A stretch of 15,390 nucleotides of DNA from positions 1-15,390 of the forward strand of contig DAOVLE010000117.1 of NCBI GenBank assembly GCA_030631415.1, in the 5' to 3' direction. The translations under genes and the position numbers were made by a program. Source of the DNA: JAAEQG01 sp023133475. GTDB lineage: Bacteria; Planctomycetota; Phycisphaerae; UBA1845. This document shows, in pieces, positions 15,072 through 15,390 of the stretch (position 1 is the first letter of the stretch; each line of letters starts with the position of its first letter). The notes under the pieces were generated by a model. The model had not been told where the DNA came from. It did not search any database and worked only from the letters and a program-made list of their open reading frames with translations.

Positions 15072-15101
15072 CACACCGCAGAGAGCGCGGAGAACGCAGA
15101 G
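15072..15101. repeat. CGCAGAG-type short repeat tract
   Basis: CACACCGCAGAGAGCGCGGAGAACGCAGAG resembles the ACGCAGAGACGCAGAG tract at about 3503-3518 and CACGCAGAGATGCA at about 12158-12171. This is a short dispersed intergenic repeat of unknown role, lying just before the group II intron end. Confidence 0.55.
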
Positions 15102-15152
15102 TATTTCTTAGAAAGAAGTTACAGCTAAATTAGGGCGTGTCGAGTGGGCGCG

Positions 15153-15219
15153 GTAGGAACCCGGGTTGCCCCGGGCCCGCCGCACAGATCCGTACGTGCG
15201 GAATTACCGCATACGGCTC
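15153..15219 (-). ncRNA. Group II intron 3' end: domains V and VI
   Basis: On the - strand, right after the reverse transcriptase stop, GAGCCGTATGCGG (from 15219) pairs with CCGCACGTACGGATC (to about 15187), leaving a two-base CG bulge. This is the diagnostic domain V shape with its AGC triad. Domain VI follows: CCCGGG (15170-15175 on +) and CCCGGG (15160-15165) closed by a GCAA tetraloop, then TTCCTAC. The intron probably ends near 15153; the exact splice site is inferred. Confidence 0.8.
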
Positions 15220-15390
15220 CTACCTCGGGTGCTTGGCGTAGAAACGTATGTTGGGATATGGATGCAGTATCTTGGCACTGGGTATCAAGCGATCGGACAC
15301 AGGCCCGAAGCGCGCCCAGCTGAGCCGGTGCTTATGGCTCCTCCGCCGTAGGGCGAAGAGCCAGTGCCGGACAGCCTGGGTACGGAACTC
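15220..15390 (-). CDS. ltrA: Group II intron reverse transcriptase/maturase, C-terminal end (partial)
   Basis: Only the last 56 residues lie in the window; the rest continues past the right edge. The reading TQAVRHWLFALRRRSHKHRL, then SWARFGPVSDRLIPSAKILHPYPNIRFYAKHPR and TAG, is the typical C-terminus of bacterial group II intron-encoded proteins (LRRRSxKxRLxWxRF, then HPYPxxRFxAKHPR). These proteins help their intron RNA fold, splice and insert into DNA. The stop codon directly touches the first base of domain V, which is tighter than in most introns. Whether the full protein is intact cannot be judged here. The symbol is the generic family name. Confidence 0.85.
   Translation of the reverse strand, partial: EFRTQAVRHWLFALRRRSHKHRLSWARFGPVSDRLIPSAKILHPYPNIRFYAKHPR

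Larger units (their letters stand above)
15153..15390 (-). mobile_element. Group II intron, 3' portion, cut by the window edge
   Basis: The maturase C-terminus and the domain V/VI RNA together mark a retroelement entering from the right. The flank beyond its 3' end (about 15152 downwards) reads CGCGCCCACTCGACACGCCC on the - strand, then an A+T-rich stretch with a TTTCTTAGAAA palindrome. Confidence 0.82.

Overview
The window looks like GC-rich chromosomal DNA from a member of the Planctomycetota, most likely Phycisphaerae-like. This is inferred from two secreted Cys/Asp-rich proteins with cohesin-like starts and dockerin/EF-hand ends, from a hyalin-repeat (HYR) protein, and from many short palindromic intergenic repeats. 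No rRNA or taxonomic marker is present to prove it.

Layout. Positions 1-4250 hold housekeeping genes on the + strand: a metallophosphoesterase (210-1046) and the membrane insertase YidC (1342-3447). They are separated by repeat-rich spacers, including an 800-bp gene-free stretch (3448-4246). Ribosomal proteins L20 and L35 follow on the - strand (4247-4848) with a readable promoter but without infC. Divergent from them is a polytopic membrane polyferredoxin of NapH/NosR type (5045-6445).

The most interesting part is 6446-13150. Directly after the polyferredoxin stop lies a broken piece of a type II-C-like cas9 (6493-7022, one frameshift, about one fifth of the gene). About 5.4 kb further on, in the same orientation, comes an internally deleted cas1 with an in-frame stop (12466-12777), overlapping an apparently intact cas2 (12771-13100). 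The order cas9-cas1-cas2 is the normal type II-C order, so this is a decayed CRISPR-Cas locus. Its middle has been lost and is occupied by a minus-strand pair of large secreted proteins (7160-8224 and 8405-11695), preceded by a small frameshifted signal-peptide ORF (11689-11873). No CRISPR array was seen.

Downstream, a CoA-disulfide reductase/NADH oxidase-like flavoprotein with a C-terminal rhodanese domain (13302-14984) is intact. The right edge cuts into a group II intron on the - strand: the last 56 residues of its reverse transcriptase/maturase, then domain V and domain VI (15153-15390).

I find no convincing new functional system. The strongest observation is the interrupted, decaying CRISPR-Cas locus with a surviving cas2, together with the island that sits in it.
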